Source of the DNA: Citreicella sp. C3M06
GTDB taxonomy: Bacteria; Pseudomonadota; Alphaproteobacteria; Rhodobacterales; Rhodobacteraceae
NCBI RefSeq assembly: GCF_018860705.1
Contig: NZ_JAHKQA010000072.1
Span: 1 to 64,000, forward strand
Direction: 5' to 3'
Length of the DNA stretch: 64,000 bases
Positions 55,402-64,000 of this stretch are shown here, piece by piece. The position numbers and the translations under genes were made by a program. The first letter of the stretch is position 1. Every line of letters starts with the position of its first letter. The notes under the pieces were generated by a model. The model had not been told where the DNA came from. It saw only the letters and a program-made list of their open reading frames with translations, and did no database searches.

Positions 55402-55917
55402 ATGCCAAGTCCGGAAGACGTGTCGCTGCTCGCCCGCTACAACGGCTGGCAGAATCGCGAAATGAAGATGGCGCTCGAGGCGCTGCCCATCGCGGCGCTG
55501 CACGTCGATCGCGGCGCGCATTTCGGCTCGATCCTTGCGACGGTGAACCATGTGCTCTGGGCCGATCAGCTCTGGATGAGCCGTTTGGCAGGCTGGCCAA
55601 GGCCGGAAGGCGGCATCCCTGAAAGCACGCGAATGGCGCCAACCCTGTCGGCATGGAGCGCCGAGCGCTTCCGGGTCGATGCGCGGCTGATCCTCTGGTC
55701 CGAAGGGCTGCGGGCGGTGTCGCTGCGCGGCGATTTGCGCTGGTATTCGGGGGCGACGGGGCGCGAGCAGGTGCGGCCGGTGGGCCAGTGCGTGCTGCAT
55801 ATGTTCAACCATCAGGCGCATCATCGCGGGCAGGTCCACGCGATGCTGACGGCGGCGGGCGGCGCGGGCTGGGTCAGCGATCTGGCCTTCATGCCCGAAG
55901 ACGGGCCTTGGCTGTGA
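55402..55917 (+). CDS. DinB-family protein
   Basis: 171 residues, four-helix bundle type. LLARYNGWQNREMKMALEAL, TVNHVLWADQLWMSRL (metal His) and HMFNHQAHHRGQVHAMLTAA (metal His pair) match DinB/YfiT metal-dependent proteins, often thiol transferases. The exact reaction is unknown. Divergent from the GntR gene. Confidence 0.9.
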   Translation: MPSPEDVSLLARYNGWQNREMKMALEALPIAALHVDRGAHFGSILATVNHVLWADQLWMSRLAGWPRPEGGIPESTRMAPTLSAWSAERFRVDARLILWSEGLRAVSLRGDLRWYSGATGREQVRPVGQCVLHMFNHQAHHRGQVHAMLTAAGGAGWVSDLAFMPEDGPWL

Positions 55918-55966
55918 CGCCGGGGCGATGACGACACTTTGGAACGATGAAAGGGAGGGTCGCAAG

Positions 55967-56962
55967 ATGACCAACTTCAAGGCGCTTGTGGTGGACAAAA
56001 ACGAGGGTGGAGAGACCTCGGCCAGTGTGCGCGAGATCGGGCTGGACGATCTGCCCGAGGGCGACGTGACCGTCGCGGTCGAATATTCGACGCTGAATTA
56101 CAAGGATGGGCTGTGCCTCGGGCCGGGCGGCGGTCTGGTGCGAAACTATCCGCATGTGCCGGGGGTCGACTTTGCCGGCACGGTCGAGTCTTCGTCTGAT
56201 GCGCGCTACAAGCCGGGCGACAAGGTGGTGCTGACCGGCTGGCGCGTCGGAGAGGTGCGCTGGGGCGGCTATGCGCAAAAGGCGCGGGTCAAGGCCGACT
56301 GGCTGGTGCAGCTGCCCGAGGGGCTGGGCACCCGCGCCGCGATGGCGGTGGGCACGGCGGGGTTCACCGCGATGCTGGCGGTGATGGCGCTAGAGGATCA
56401 TGGGCTGGTGCCGGGCAAGGGCCCGGTGCTGGTGACCGGAGCGGCGGGCGGCGTGGGCTCTGTGGCCACGGCGCTGCTGGCGGCGCTTGGCTACGAGGTT
56501 GCTGCGGTGACCGGACGCCCCGAGCAGGAAGACTATCTGCGCGGGCTCGGCGCTTCGCGGATCGTGCCGCGGGTCGATCTGGCCGAGACGGTCAAGCGCC
56601 CGCTGGAAAGCGAGACATGGGCGGGCTGTGTCGATGCGGTGGGCGGCGCGATGCTGGCGCGGGTGCTGGGGCAGATGATGTACGGTGGTTCGGTATCGGC
56701 GGTCGGACTTGCGGGCGGCGCACAACTGCCCGCAAGCGTGGTGCCGTTCCTGCTGCGCGGGGTGAACCTTCTGGGCATCGACAGCGTCATGCAGCCATTC
56801 GAAAACCGGCAGCGGGCCTGGATGCGGATTGCCTCGGATCTGCCGATGGAGAAGCTCGAGGCGATGGTGCAGCCTGCCGGGCTTGAGGATCTTCCGCAGC
56901 TTGGGGCGCAGATTCTCAAGGGGCAGATCAAGGGGCGCGTTGTCGTTGACGTCAACGCCTGA
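55967..56962 (+). CDS. acuI: MDR-type NADPH oxidoreductase (AcuI/YhdH)
   Basis: 331 residues. FKALVVDKNEGGETSASVRE, STLNYKDGLCLGPGGGLVRN, PHVPGVDFAGTVE, VTGAAGGVGSVATALLAALG and LLGIDSVMQPFENR match YhdH/AcuI quinone-oxidoreductase-like enzymes. AcuI reduces the toxic acryloyl-CoA formed in DMSP breakdown; YhdH paralogues act on similar enoyl substrates. AAGGGAGGG supports ATG 55967. Confidence 0.9.
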   Translation: MTNFKALVVDKNEGGETSASVREIGLDDLPEGDVTVAVEYSTLNYKDGLCLGPGGGLVRNYPHVPGVDFAGTVESSSDARYKPGDKVVLTGWRVGEVRWGGYAQKARVKADWLVQLPEGLGTRAAMAVGTAGFTAMLAVMALEDHGLVPGKGPVLVTGAAGGVGSVATALLAALGYEVAAVTGRPEQEDYLRGLGASRIVPRVDLAETVKRPLESETWAGCVDAVGGAMLARVLGQMMYGGSVSAVGLAGGAQLPASVVPFLLRGVNLLGIDSVMQPFENRQRAWMRIASDLPMEKLEAMVQPAGLEDLPQLGAQILKGQIKGRVVVDVNA

Positions 56963-57379
56963 CTGGATGCCGGAATAAACCGGGCTGGTGGCTTTCCTGC
57001 CGACCAGCGGCCATGAGCAAGCGCGCATCCCGTGCGCGCCTGCTGCGTTACCGGGGTTGCCGCCTGCTGCACGCGCAGCGCGGTGCCGGGACCGTATCGC
57101 GCGATGACGCAAGGCCAGTGCGAAGCCTGCCTGCTCGCGAACTCAATCCCCGGTGTTGCGTCAGACCAGTCGCGGATGCGCCGCCGAACCGCAGCATTTC
57201 CTGTCGTCTTGCAGTCAGTTCTGTCCGGCCGGTTTGAAGTCATCCCCCATTTCGGGTTAGGCTTGCCTCTCTCAAGCTTTGCCACAGGTAAAGCGCCAGC
57301 CCAGACGACGACCCGACACGTCCCGCGGGGCAAACCCTGCGCGGGTGGGGAGGTGTCGCAACCAAACAGGGAGCGGACA
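56963..57379. other. Intergenic region between acuI and the stress protein gene
   Basis: 417 bp. An open frame crosses it in the stress-protein frame, but its residues look random. No RNA gene or clear promoter was seen. Confidence 0.45.
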
Positions 57380-57793
57380 GTGTTCAAACGCATCATGGTG
57401 CCGGTCGACCTGTCGCATGTGGATCGCCTGGACAAGGCCCTGACATGCGCAGCCGACATGGCCAAACTGCACGGCGCAACGGTTGTCTATGTCGCCGTGA
57501 GCAGCGCCACGCCAAGCGCGCTGGCGCATAATCCCGAAGAATTCGCTGCAAAGCTGGCAGAGTTTGCCGAAAGCCAAGGCGCGGCGCAGGGGATCACGGC
57601 GGAACCTCATGCCGTGATCAGCCACGATCCCACGATCGATCTGGATCCGACCTTGCTGAAGGCTGTCGCTGACACCGGCGCGGATCTGGTGGTCATGGCC
57701 AGCCATGTGCCCAACGTGTCGGATTACATCTGGCCGTCAAATGGCGGCAGGATCGCCAGCCATGCCAAAGTCACGGTCATGGTGGTGCGCTGA
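57380..57793 (+). CDS. Universal stress protein
   Basis: 137 residues, GTG start. FKRIMVPVDLSHVDRLDKAL opens the UspA fold and ATP loop G-x2-G-x-n is represented near the end by ASHVPNVSDYIWPSNGGRIA, SHAKVTVMVVR. It sits immediately upstream of a BCCT transporter; such pairs are common and suggest Usp control of transport. Confidence 0.9.
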   Translation: MFKRIMVPVDLSHVDRLDKALTCAADMAKLHGATVVYVAVSSATPSALAHNPEEFAAKLAEFAESQGAAQGITAEPHAVISHDPTIDLDPTLLKAVADTGADLVVMASHVPNVSDYIWPSNGGRIASHAKVTVMVVR

Positions 57794-57886
57794 AGACAAC
57801 ATCCGCCGGTCTTGGAACGGCGGCAGACCGGGCGCTGCGTGACGCCCGATGAAACCAAAACAACAAGCAAAAAAGGGGACGCCGCA

Positions 57887-59530
57887 ATGGCTGACACTTC
57901 TGGGGGACAGGGCATACCGGAACCGGATGGCCCGTCCGGCCTGATCGATACGGATTACGAGATCGGTCAGGACAATTACGAGGCCCAGATCGGGCCGATC
58001 GGACTGGATATCCACAATCCGGTCTTTGCGATTTCGGCGGTGGCGGTCATCGCCTTCGTGTTTTACGCATTGGCGCTGCCCGAGCAGGCAAACGCCTTTT
58101 TCGGCTGGCTGCGGCCGGCCCTGACTTCGACCTTCGACTGGTTCTTCATGGGCGCGGCGAACATCTTTGTGCTGTTCTGCCTTGCGCTGATCGTGTTGCC
58201 GGTGGGCAAGGTGCGGCTGGGCGGCGCCGATGCGCAGCCGGATTACACCTATCTTGGCTGGTTTGCGATGCTGTTTGCTGCCGGCATGGGCATCGGCCTG
58301 ATGTTCTTTGGTGTGCTCGAGCCGGTCTATCACATGGCGATCTCGTCCCCGCTTGGGGTGCCTTCGCCCTTTGCCGAAGATGGCACGCTGATCCCGGAGA
58401 ACGTTGATGCGGCGCGCAAGATGGGCCTTGCGGCGACGATCTATCACTGGGGCCTGCATCCTTGGGCGATCTACGCCGTGGTGGCGCTGGCGCTGGCGCT
58501 GTTTTCCTACAACAAGGGCCTGCCGCTGACCATCCGCTCGGCCTTTTACCCGATCTTCGGCGAGCGCGTCTGGGGCTGGGTCGGACATGTCATCGACATC
58601 ATCGCGGTGTTTGCCACGCTCTTCGGTCTGGCCACGTCGCTGGGCTTTGGTGCGCAGCAGGCGAATGCGGGGCTTGAACATGTCTTCGGCATTCCGGTCA
58701 ACACCACGGTACAGGTGATCCTGATCACCGGCATCACCGCCGTTGCGCTGGTCTCGGTGCTGCGCGGGCTTGATGGCGGCGTCAAGGTGCTGTCCGAGAT
58801 CAACATGGGCATCGCCGCCTTGCTGCTGATCTTCGTGTTGTTCGCTGCGGGCGCCGGGGTGATCTTCCGCGAGTTCCTCGAGGGGCTTTTGGGCTATGTC
58901 CAGGACATTGTTCCATTGTCGAATCCGTTCGGCCGCGACGACACCGGCTACATGCACGGCTGGACCACCTTCTACTGGGCGTGGTGGATCAGCTGGTCGC
59001 CCTTCGTCGGCATGTTCATCGCGCGGGTATCGCGCGGGCGCACGGTGCGTGAATTCGTCACCTGCGTGCTGCTGATCCCCTCGCTGGTCTGCATCCTGTG
59101 GATGGCGACCTTTGGCGGCGCTGCCATCGAGCAGGTGCTGGCCGACCCGGCAAACAGCTTGGTCAAGGCGCAGGTCATCGACAGCTACGACCCGCCGATT
59201 TCGCTGTTCGCGATGCTCGAAGGGCTGCCGCTGTCGTCGATCACCTCGGTGATCGCCATCGTGCTGGTGATCGTGTTCTTCGTCACCTCGTCGGATTCCG
59301 GCTCGCTGGTCATCGACACCATCACCGCTGGCGGCAAGGTCGACGCGCCGGTGCCGCAGCGGGTGTTCTGGTGCGTCTTCGAGGGCGCCGTTGCCATCGT
59401 GCTGCTGATCGGCGGTGGCCTTGGGGCGCTACAGGCGATGGTGATCTCGACCGGGTTGCCGTTCACCGTGGTGCTGCTGATGATGTGCTACGCCATCTGG
59501 CGCGGCCTGCAGGCGGAACGCCGGCTGTAA
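57887..59530 (+). CDS. BCCT-family betaine/choline/carnitine-type transporter
   Basis: 547 residues and 12 predicted spans. TTFYWAWWISWSPFVGMFIA carries the Trp-rich BCCT substrate box, GMGIGLMFFGVLEPVYHM the first Gly/Met motif, FFVTSSDSGSLVIDTITAGG another. It imports a trimethylammonium or sulfonium osmolyte; ligand unproven. ATG 57887 chosen because upstream residues are not family-like. Confidence 0.94.
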   Translation: MADTSGGQGIPEPDGPSGLIDTDYEIGQDNYEAQIGPIGLDIHNPVFAISAVAVIAFVFYALALPEQANAFFGWLRPALTSTFDWFFMGAANIFVLFCLALIVLPVGKVRLGGADAQPDYTYLGWFAMLFAAGMGIGLMFFGVLEPVYHMAISSPLGVPSPFAEDGTLIPENVDAARKMGLAATIYHWGLHPWAIYAVVALALALFSYNKGLPLTIRSAFYPIFGERVWGWVGHVIDIIAVFATLFGLATSLGFGAQQANAGLEHVFGIPVNTTVQVILITGITAVALVSVLRGLDGGVKVLSEINMGIAALLLIFVLFAAGAGVIFREFLEGLLGYVQDIVPLSNPFGRDDTGYMHGWTTFYWAWWISWSPFVGMFIARVSRGRTVREFVTCVLLIPSLVCILWMATFGGAAIEQVLADPANSLVKAQVIDSYDPPISLFAMLEGLPLSSITSVIAIVLVIVFFVTSSDSGSLVIDTITAGGKVDAPVPQRVFWCVFEGAVAIVLLIGGGLGALQAMVISTGLPFTVVLLMMCYAIWRGLQAERRL

Positions 59531-59654
59531 GCGGTTCGGCATTTTGCGAAACACCGACGCGCGGGCTATCTGGCCCGCGCGTTTTTCTATGTGGCGGCGC
59601 TTGACGCCGCTGTAGAAAACCACAGTCTTACGGCGCAAATCGAGCGGAGGCACC

Positions 59655-60854
59655 ATGCTGGACCTGACCTATGTGCGCGGGCAATTCCCCGCCTTTTCCG
59701 AACCTTCGCTGCAAGGCTGGGCATTCTTTGAGAACGCGGGCGGCTCTTATGCCTGCCAGCCGGTGATCGACCGGCTGACGCGGTTTTACCAGCAGCGCAA
59801 GGTGCAGCCCTATGCGCCATACCCGGCCTCGGAAGCGGGCGGGGCCGAGATGGACGAGGCGCGCACCCGCCTGTCGGCGCTGATGAACATCGCCCCAGAT
59901 GAGCTGAGCTTTGGCCCCTCGACCACGCAGAATACCTATGTTCTGGCGCAGGCGGTGCGGCAGGCAATGCAGCCCGGCGAGGCGATCATCGTCACCAATC
60001 AGGACCACGAGGCCAATTCCGGCCCGTGGCGCCGCCTTGCCGATCACGGCATCGAGGTGCGCGAATGGAAGATCGACCCCGAGACCGGGCATCTCGACCC
60101 GGCCGCGCTGGAAAACCTGCTGGATGAAAGCGTGCGCCTCGTGTGCTTTCCGCATTGCTCCAACGTGGTGGGAGAGATCAACTCGGTGGCCGAGATCACC
60201 GCGTTGGCCCATGCCGCTGGGGCCTGGGTTTGCGTTGACGGGGTCAGCTATGCGCCGCACGGGCTGCCCGATCTGGATGTGCTGGGCTGCGACATCTACC
60301 TGTTTTCCGCCTACAAGACCTACGGCCCGCATCAGGGCATCATGGCGATCCGCCGGGCGCTGGCTGAATTGCTGCCCAATCAGGGGCACAGCTTCAACGG
60401 CGACACGCTTTACAAGAAATTCACCCCCGCCGGGCCGGATCACGCGCAAGTTGCCGCCTGTGCGGGCATGGTCGATTACATCGAAGCGCTGGCCGCGCAT
60501 CAGGGCGTGCCCCCGCGCGAGGTCGCTGGGCTGATGCACGCCCACGAGGTGGCGCTGATGCAGCCGCTGCTCGATTACCTCGATGCAAAGAATTCGGTGC
60601 GGCTGCTTGGGCCGGCGCAGGCGGAAAACCGTGCGCCCACCATTGCCGTGGCGCTGCAACGACCCGCCGAAGAGGTCGCGCGCGCGCTGGCGCAGCATGG
60701 CATCATGGCGGGTGGCGGCGATTTCTACGCGGTGCGCCCGCTGTCGGCGATGGGTGTCGATCTGGACAAGGGCGTGCTGCGGCTGTCCTTCGTGCATTAC
60801 ACCGCGCCGGACGAGGTGGAAAAGCTGCTCAAGGCGCTGGACGCCGTGCTCTGA
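59655..60854 (+). CDS. Class V aminotransferase (SufS/CsdA-like fold)
   Basis: 399 residues. PLP-binding Lys in LFSAYKTYGPHQG; GPSTTQNTYVLAQAV, TNQDHEANSGPWRRLADHGI and FPHCSNVVGEINSVAEIT are class V features. It lacks an obvious catalytic Cys loop of true desulfurases, so substrate is open. GGAGG lies before ATG 59655. Confidence 0.9.
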   Translation: MLDLTYVRGQFPAFSEPSLQGWAFFENAGGSYACQPVIDRLTRFYQQRKVQPYAPYPASEAGGAEMDEARTRLSALMNIAPDELSFGPSTTQNTYVLAQAVRQAMQPGEAIIVTNQDHEANSGPWRRLADHGIEVREWKIDPETGHLDPAALENLLDESVRLVCFPHCSNVVGEINSVAEITALAHAAGAWVCVDGVSYAPHGLPDLDVLGCDIYLFSAYKTYGPHQGIMAIRRALAELLPNQGHSFNGDTLYKKFTPAGPDHAQVAACAGMVDYIEALAAHQGVPPREVAGLMHAHEVALMQPLLDYLDAKNSVRLLGPAQAENRAPTIAVALQRPAEEVARALAQHGIMAGGGDFYAVRPLSAMGVDLDKGVLRLSFVHYTAPDEVEKLLKALDAVL

Positions 60855-60907
60855 GCTTGACGGGGCAGGGCGCGCGCTATCTGGCAGCACAGCCCAAGGA
60901 GAGCGTC

Positions 60908-62326
60908 ATGTCCCAAGCCCCCATCCTCGTCTGGATCCGCCGCGATCTGCGGCTGACCGATCACGCAGCGCTAACGCAGGCGGCAGGCACCGGGCGCCCG
61001 GTGATCCCGGTGTTCATCCGCGATCATACGGTGGATGCACTGGGCGCCGCGCCGAAATGGCGGCTGGGTCTTGGGCTTGATGACTACGCACAGGCGCTGA
61101 AGGACAAGGGCAGCCGCCTGATCCTGCGCGCTGGCCCGGCGCGAGAGGTGCTCGAGGCGCTGGTGGATGAAACCGGCGCCGACACCGTGCTGTGGCAGCG
61201 CGCCTATGATCCGGCCTCGGTCGAGCGTGACACTGCCGTAAAGCAGGCGCTGAAGGATCGCGGCCTGAAGGCTGAAAGCTTTCCGGGTCATCTGTTGTTC
61301 GAACCGTGGACGGTGGAAACCAAGCAGGGCGGCTATTACAAGGTCTATTCGCCCTATTGGCGTGCGGTGCAGGGCCGCGAGGTGGCGCAGCCCCTTACGG
61401 CGCCCTCCTCGCTCAAATCTCCCGAGACATGGCCGGGCAGCGACGCGCTGGAGGATTGGCAGCTTGGCGCGGCGATGCGCCGGGGGGCGGCGATCTGCGC
61501 GCCCTATCAGCAGGTCGGCGAGGCGGCGGCGCAGCAACGGCTGGCCAGTTTCGCGCGCGATGCCATTGGCGATTACAAGACCGGGCGCAACATGGTGGCG
61601 ATCGATGGTTGTTCGATGCTGTCGGAAAATCTGTCGCTGGGCGAAATCAGCCCGGCGCAATGCTGGCACGCCGGGCAGCGCGCCATGCAAGCCGGCAAGG
61701 ATGGCGCAGAAACATGGGTCAAGGAGCTGGTCTGGCGCGATTTTGCCTGGCACCTGCTGTGGCACACGCCGCATATTCTCGACAGCAACTGGCGCGAGGA
61801 CTGGCGGGCCTTCCCCTGGAACGAGGACGAGCGTCGCGCCGAGGTCATCGCGTGGAAACGCGCGCGCACCGGCATTCCCTTCGTCGATGCGGCGATGCGC
61901 GAGATGTATGTCACCGGACGCATGCACAACCGCGCCCGGATGATCGTTGCCAGCTACCTTACCAAGCATCTGATGTGCCACTGGCGGATCGGGCAGGCGT
62001 GGTTCGATGACTGCCTCACCGACTGGGACCCGGCGTCGAACGCGCTTGGCTGGCAATGGACCGCTGGCTGCGGCCCCGACGCTGCGCCGTATTTCCGCGT
62101 TTTCAACCCGATCACCCAGCGCGAGAAATTCGACCCCGATTGCGCCTACGTCAACCGCTGGATCGCCGAGGGCCAGCGCAACCCGCCCGCCACGGCGCAA
62201 AGCTATTTCGACGCGATTCCCGAACGCTGGGCGATGCGCGCGCAAGACGATTACCCCGCTCCGGTGGTCACGGCCGAAGATGGCCGCAAGGCGGCGCTCG
62301 ACGCCTACGAGAACCGCGACTTCTAG
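60908..62326 (+). CDS. phrB: Deoxyribodipyrimidine photolyase
   Basis: 472 residues. LVWIRRDLRLTDHAALTQA at the antenna domain; FAD domain with KTGRNMVAIDGCSMLSENLS, WVKELVWRDFAWHLLWHTP, RMHNRARMIVASYLTKHLM and DWDPASNALGWQWTAGCGPD. It repairs UV-induced cyclobutane dimers using light. ATG 60908 follows AAGGAGAG. Confidence 0.96.
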   Translation: MSQAPILVWIRRDLRLTDHAALTQAAGTGRPVIPVFIRDHTVDALGAAPKWRLGLGLDDYAQALKDKGSRLILRAGPAREVLEALVDETGADTVLWQRAYDPASVERDTAVKQALKDRGLKAESFPGHLLFEPWTVETKQGGYYKVYSPYWRAVQGREVAQPLTAPSSLKSPETWPGSDALEDWQLGAAMRRGAAICAPYQQVGEAAAQQRLASFARDAIGDYKTGRNMVAIDGCSMLSENLSLGEISPAQCWHAGQRAMQAGKDGAETWVKELVWRDFAWHLLWHTPHILDSNWREDWRAFPWNEDERRAEVIAWKRARTGIPFVDAAMREMYVTGRMHNRARMIVASYLTKHLMCHWRIGQAWFDDCLTDWDPASNALGWQWTAGCGPDAAPYFRVFNPITQREKFDPDCAYVNRWIAEGQRNPPATAQSYFDAIPERWAMRAQDDYPAPVVTAEDGRKAALDAYENRDF

Positions 62327-62447
62327 GCGGCTGTCGCCTGCAGGACACAAGAGGCGCCGATCATTCCTGCCGGAATCGCATGTGGTTGCGGGTTTTTTCT
62401 AAGACGTTTACGCTACCATATCGCGCCTTTTTCGAAAGCCATTTCAC

Positions 62448-62888
62448 ATGTTCACTGCCGCTCGCATGATCGCTGCCCTGTGTCTCGCAGGGCTGGCATG
62501 GCTGGGGTCGGATTACGTGATGGGCCTGATGCCCGAGCGCGAGCATTTCGGCATGTTCCCGTATATCAACACCCTCATCGGGTTTCTGTGCGGCTGGATC
62601 ATCGTCGGGCCGCGGGCCGGGCGGGGCACCGCCGCTGCCATCTCGCATGGGTTTACCGGCGTTGTGGCGGCGCTGATCTGGGTGCTGCTGCTGCATTCCA
62701 CCGTCGAAATGGTCGATCTGGCGATGAAGCATCGCTATGGTGGCGCGCTGGATGCCTTTGCCGCGATCTTTGAAATCGCGGTTGAATATGGCGCGCTGCT
62801 GCTCAATACCGGGTTCATCATGTTGATGGTGATCGGGGCGGTGGTGACCGGCTTCCTGCCCGAGATCGCCTCGCGCCACTGGCGCTGA
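62448..62888 (+). CDS. TrgA-like membrane protein
   Basis: 146 residues with four hydrophobic segments. RMIAALCLAGLAWLGSDYVM, FPYINTLIGFLCGWIIVGPR and AGRGTAAAISHGFTGVVAAL resemble TrgA, a protein linked to tellurite resistance in Rhodobacter. The link to metal resistance here is by family only. Confidence 0.82.
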   Translation: MFTAARMIAALCLAGLAWLGSDYVMGLMPEREHFGMFPYINTLIGFLCGWIIVGPRAGRGTAAAISHGFTGVVAALIWVLLLHSTVEMVDLAMKHRYGGALDAFAAIFEIAVEYGALLLNTGFIMLMVIGAVVTGFLPEIASRHWR

Positions 62889-62924
62889 GACCGGGGCCCG
62901 CACGGCACCAAGAAGGATCCAGTC

Positions 62925-64000
62925 TTGCCCGATCTGTTCGTTTTCGGCACCCTGTGCCACTCTCCGCTGTTGTCGATCGTGCTAGGGCGCGATCCGGTGT
63001 GCCTGCCCGCGACGCTGGATGGCTTCGCCGTAGGGTGCGATTCTGGCGCCCCGGCAGAAACCGTGCTGCGCCCCGAAGCGGGGGCAAAGGCCGAGGGGTT
63101 GCTGATCCCGGATGTTCCCGAAGATGAGCTGGCACGGCTCGATTACTGGCTTGCCGGAACGGCGGATGGCTTTCGCGAACTGGACGTGCGCCTTGGCAAA
63201 GGCACGCTGCGCGCGCTGGTCGCGGTGACGGATCCGGTGCCGGAGGCCGCGCCATTTTCGCGAGAGGGCTGGGCCGCTGAGTGGGGTGAGCTGGCCTGCG
63301 CCACCGCGCGCGAGGTCATGGCGCGCTTTGGCAAGGCCCCGCGCGACGAGACCGCAGCGCTGCGCAGCTTCATCGCCGCCCGTGCATGGGCGCAAATCCT
63401 TGCGCAGGATAGCGCGCCTCACACGCTGCGCTCGGGGCGCGGGCGCGATACCGTCGAACTGGTGCGCGAGCGGCCCGGATTCGAAGGTTTTTTCCGGATG
63501 CGGGCGTTCGATCTGCGCCACCAGCGCTTTGATGGTGCCATGTCGGAAACCTTCGGCCGCGAAAGCTTTGTCACCTATGACGCGGCGCTGGTGCTGCCCT
63601 ATGATCCGGAGACGGACCGCGTGCTGCTGGTCGAGCAGCTGCGCTATGGCACTTATATGCGCGGCGATCCGTTCCCCTCGGTGCTCGAGCCGCCCGCCGG
63701 GCTGGTCGATGCGGGCGAGACACCCGAAACCTGCGCCCTGCGCGAGGCGCGCGAAGAGGCCGGGCTAGACATCCGCGAGCTGCGCCCCATCATGGGCGGC
63801 TATGCCTCGCCCGGTTACACCACTGAATTCTATCACTGCTTTCTTGGCATCTGTTCGCTATCCGCAGCCGATAACGGCCTGTCCGGGCTTGACGAGGAAC
63901 ACGAGGATATCCGCAACCACGTGATCAGCTTCGATCATGCCATGGCGCTGGTCGACAGCGGCGAGATCAACGTGGTGCCTCTGGCGGGCATGCTGCTGTG
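62925..64000 (+). CDS. Fusion of gamma-glutamylcyclotransferase-like and NUDIX domains (partial)
   Basis: At least 358 residues; the window ends before the stop. TTG 62925 with AAGGA 7 bases upstream. N-terminal domain DLFVFGTLCHSPLLSIVLGR is GGCT/AIG2-like; the C-terminal domain has a full NUDIX box (GETPETCALREAREEAGLDI, with Gly 6 residues earlier) and resembles ADP-ribose pyrophosphatase. It probably hydrolyses ADP-ribose or a similar nucleotide. Confidence 0.88.
   Translation, partial: MPDLFVFGTLCHSPLLSIVLGRDPVCLPATLDGFAVGCDSGAPAETVLRPEAGAKAEGLLIPDVPEDELARLDYWLAGTADGFRELDVRLGKGTLRALVAVTDPVPEAAPFSREGWAAEWGELACATAREVMARFGKAPRDETAALRSFIAARAWAQILAQDSAPHTLRSGRGRDTVELVRERPGFEGFFRMRAFDLRHQRFDGAMSETFGRESFVTYDAALVLPYDPETDRVLLVEQLRYGTYMRGDPFPSVLEPPAGLVDAGETPETCALREAREEAGLDIRELRPIMGGYASPGYTTEFYHCFLGICSLSAADNGLSGLDEEHEDIRNHVISFDHAMALVDSGEINVVPLAGMLL

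Noticed and set aside
57887-59530. Naming the BCCT protein DddT or BetT
   Set aside because: The sequence shows the family but not the ligand; neighbours do not settle it.

Overview
The window looks like the chromosome of a marine-type alphaproteobacterium of the Rhodobacteraceae/Roseobacter group. The evidence is high GC, dense operons, TRAP transport genes, a TrgA-like protein, VPLPA-CTERM proteins, an AcuI-like reductase, a long L21 protein with a helix-hairpin-helix tail, and GTG/TTG starts. About 22.6 kb at the left is accessory DNA; the rest is ordinary core chromosome.

Accessory part. A 20-kb genomic island runs from about 2566 to 22545. Both ends carry the same 18-bp sequence, and the right copy is the 3' end (including CCA) of a tRNA-Ser(CGA) gene. 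A P4-type integrase (2730-4028) is the first gene inside the left copy, followed by an integrase-linked unknown protein, an AlpA-type regulator and a truncated winged-helix gene. Next come nested transposons (an IS5-family remnant cut by an IS256-family copy with intact ends and an 8-bp target duplication). Then follows a complete type I-E CRISPR-Cas locus: cas3, casA/cse1, casB/cse2, cas7e, cas5e, cas6e, cas1e, cas2e and an array of 21 repeats and 20 spacers. A decayed copy of the 5' end of cas3 precedes the operon, and an orphan C-terminal piece of a type I restriction HsdR subunit follows the array. The island ends with a second AlpA gene, a CHC2/Toprim primase, a DUF3987 ATPase and a non-coding segment with inverted CCTGACA repeats that could be a replication origin. 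The island therefore looks like an integrating, self-replicating element carrying CRISPR-Cas as cargo and assembled from two related modules. Left of it, a second integrase (1110-2531) faces away from the same attachment sequence, so a second island probably lies in tandem and extends out of the window. It carries an AT-rich gene with a HEPN-like motif.

Core part. 22.8-31 kb: DUF2059 protein, rplU-rpmA, a GNAT acetyltransferase, a DUF882 peptidase-like protein, an L,D-transpeptidase, then lpxD-acp-ketoacyl synthase (lipid A/fatty acyl supply) and a VPLPA-CTERM protein. 31-43 kb: FMN reductase, gap, DUF808, tkt, a coiled-coil protein with zapA, eno, an MscS channel, an ABC-F ATPase and ndk. 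43-50 kb: small membrane proteins, a TfoX C-terminal protein, a DUF3445 protein, a lytic transglycosylase, glnB-glnA and a bifunctional NAD(P)HX repair enzyme. 51-64 kb: a dctPQM TRAP operon with a GntR regulator, DinB, an AcuI/YhdH reductase, a universal stress protein with a BCCT transporter, a class V aminotransferase, a photolyase, TrgA and a GGCT-NUDIX fusion cut by the window end.

All statements come from reading the sequence and the encoded proteins. No database search was run, so family names rest on recognised motifs and overall resemblance.
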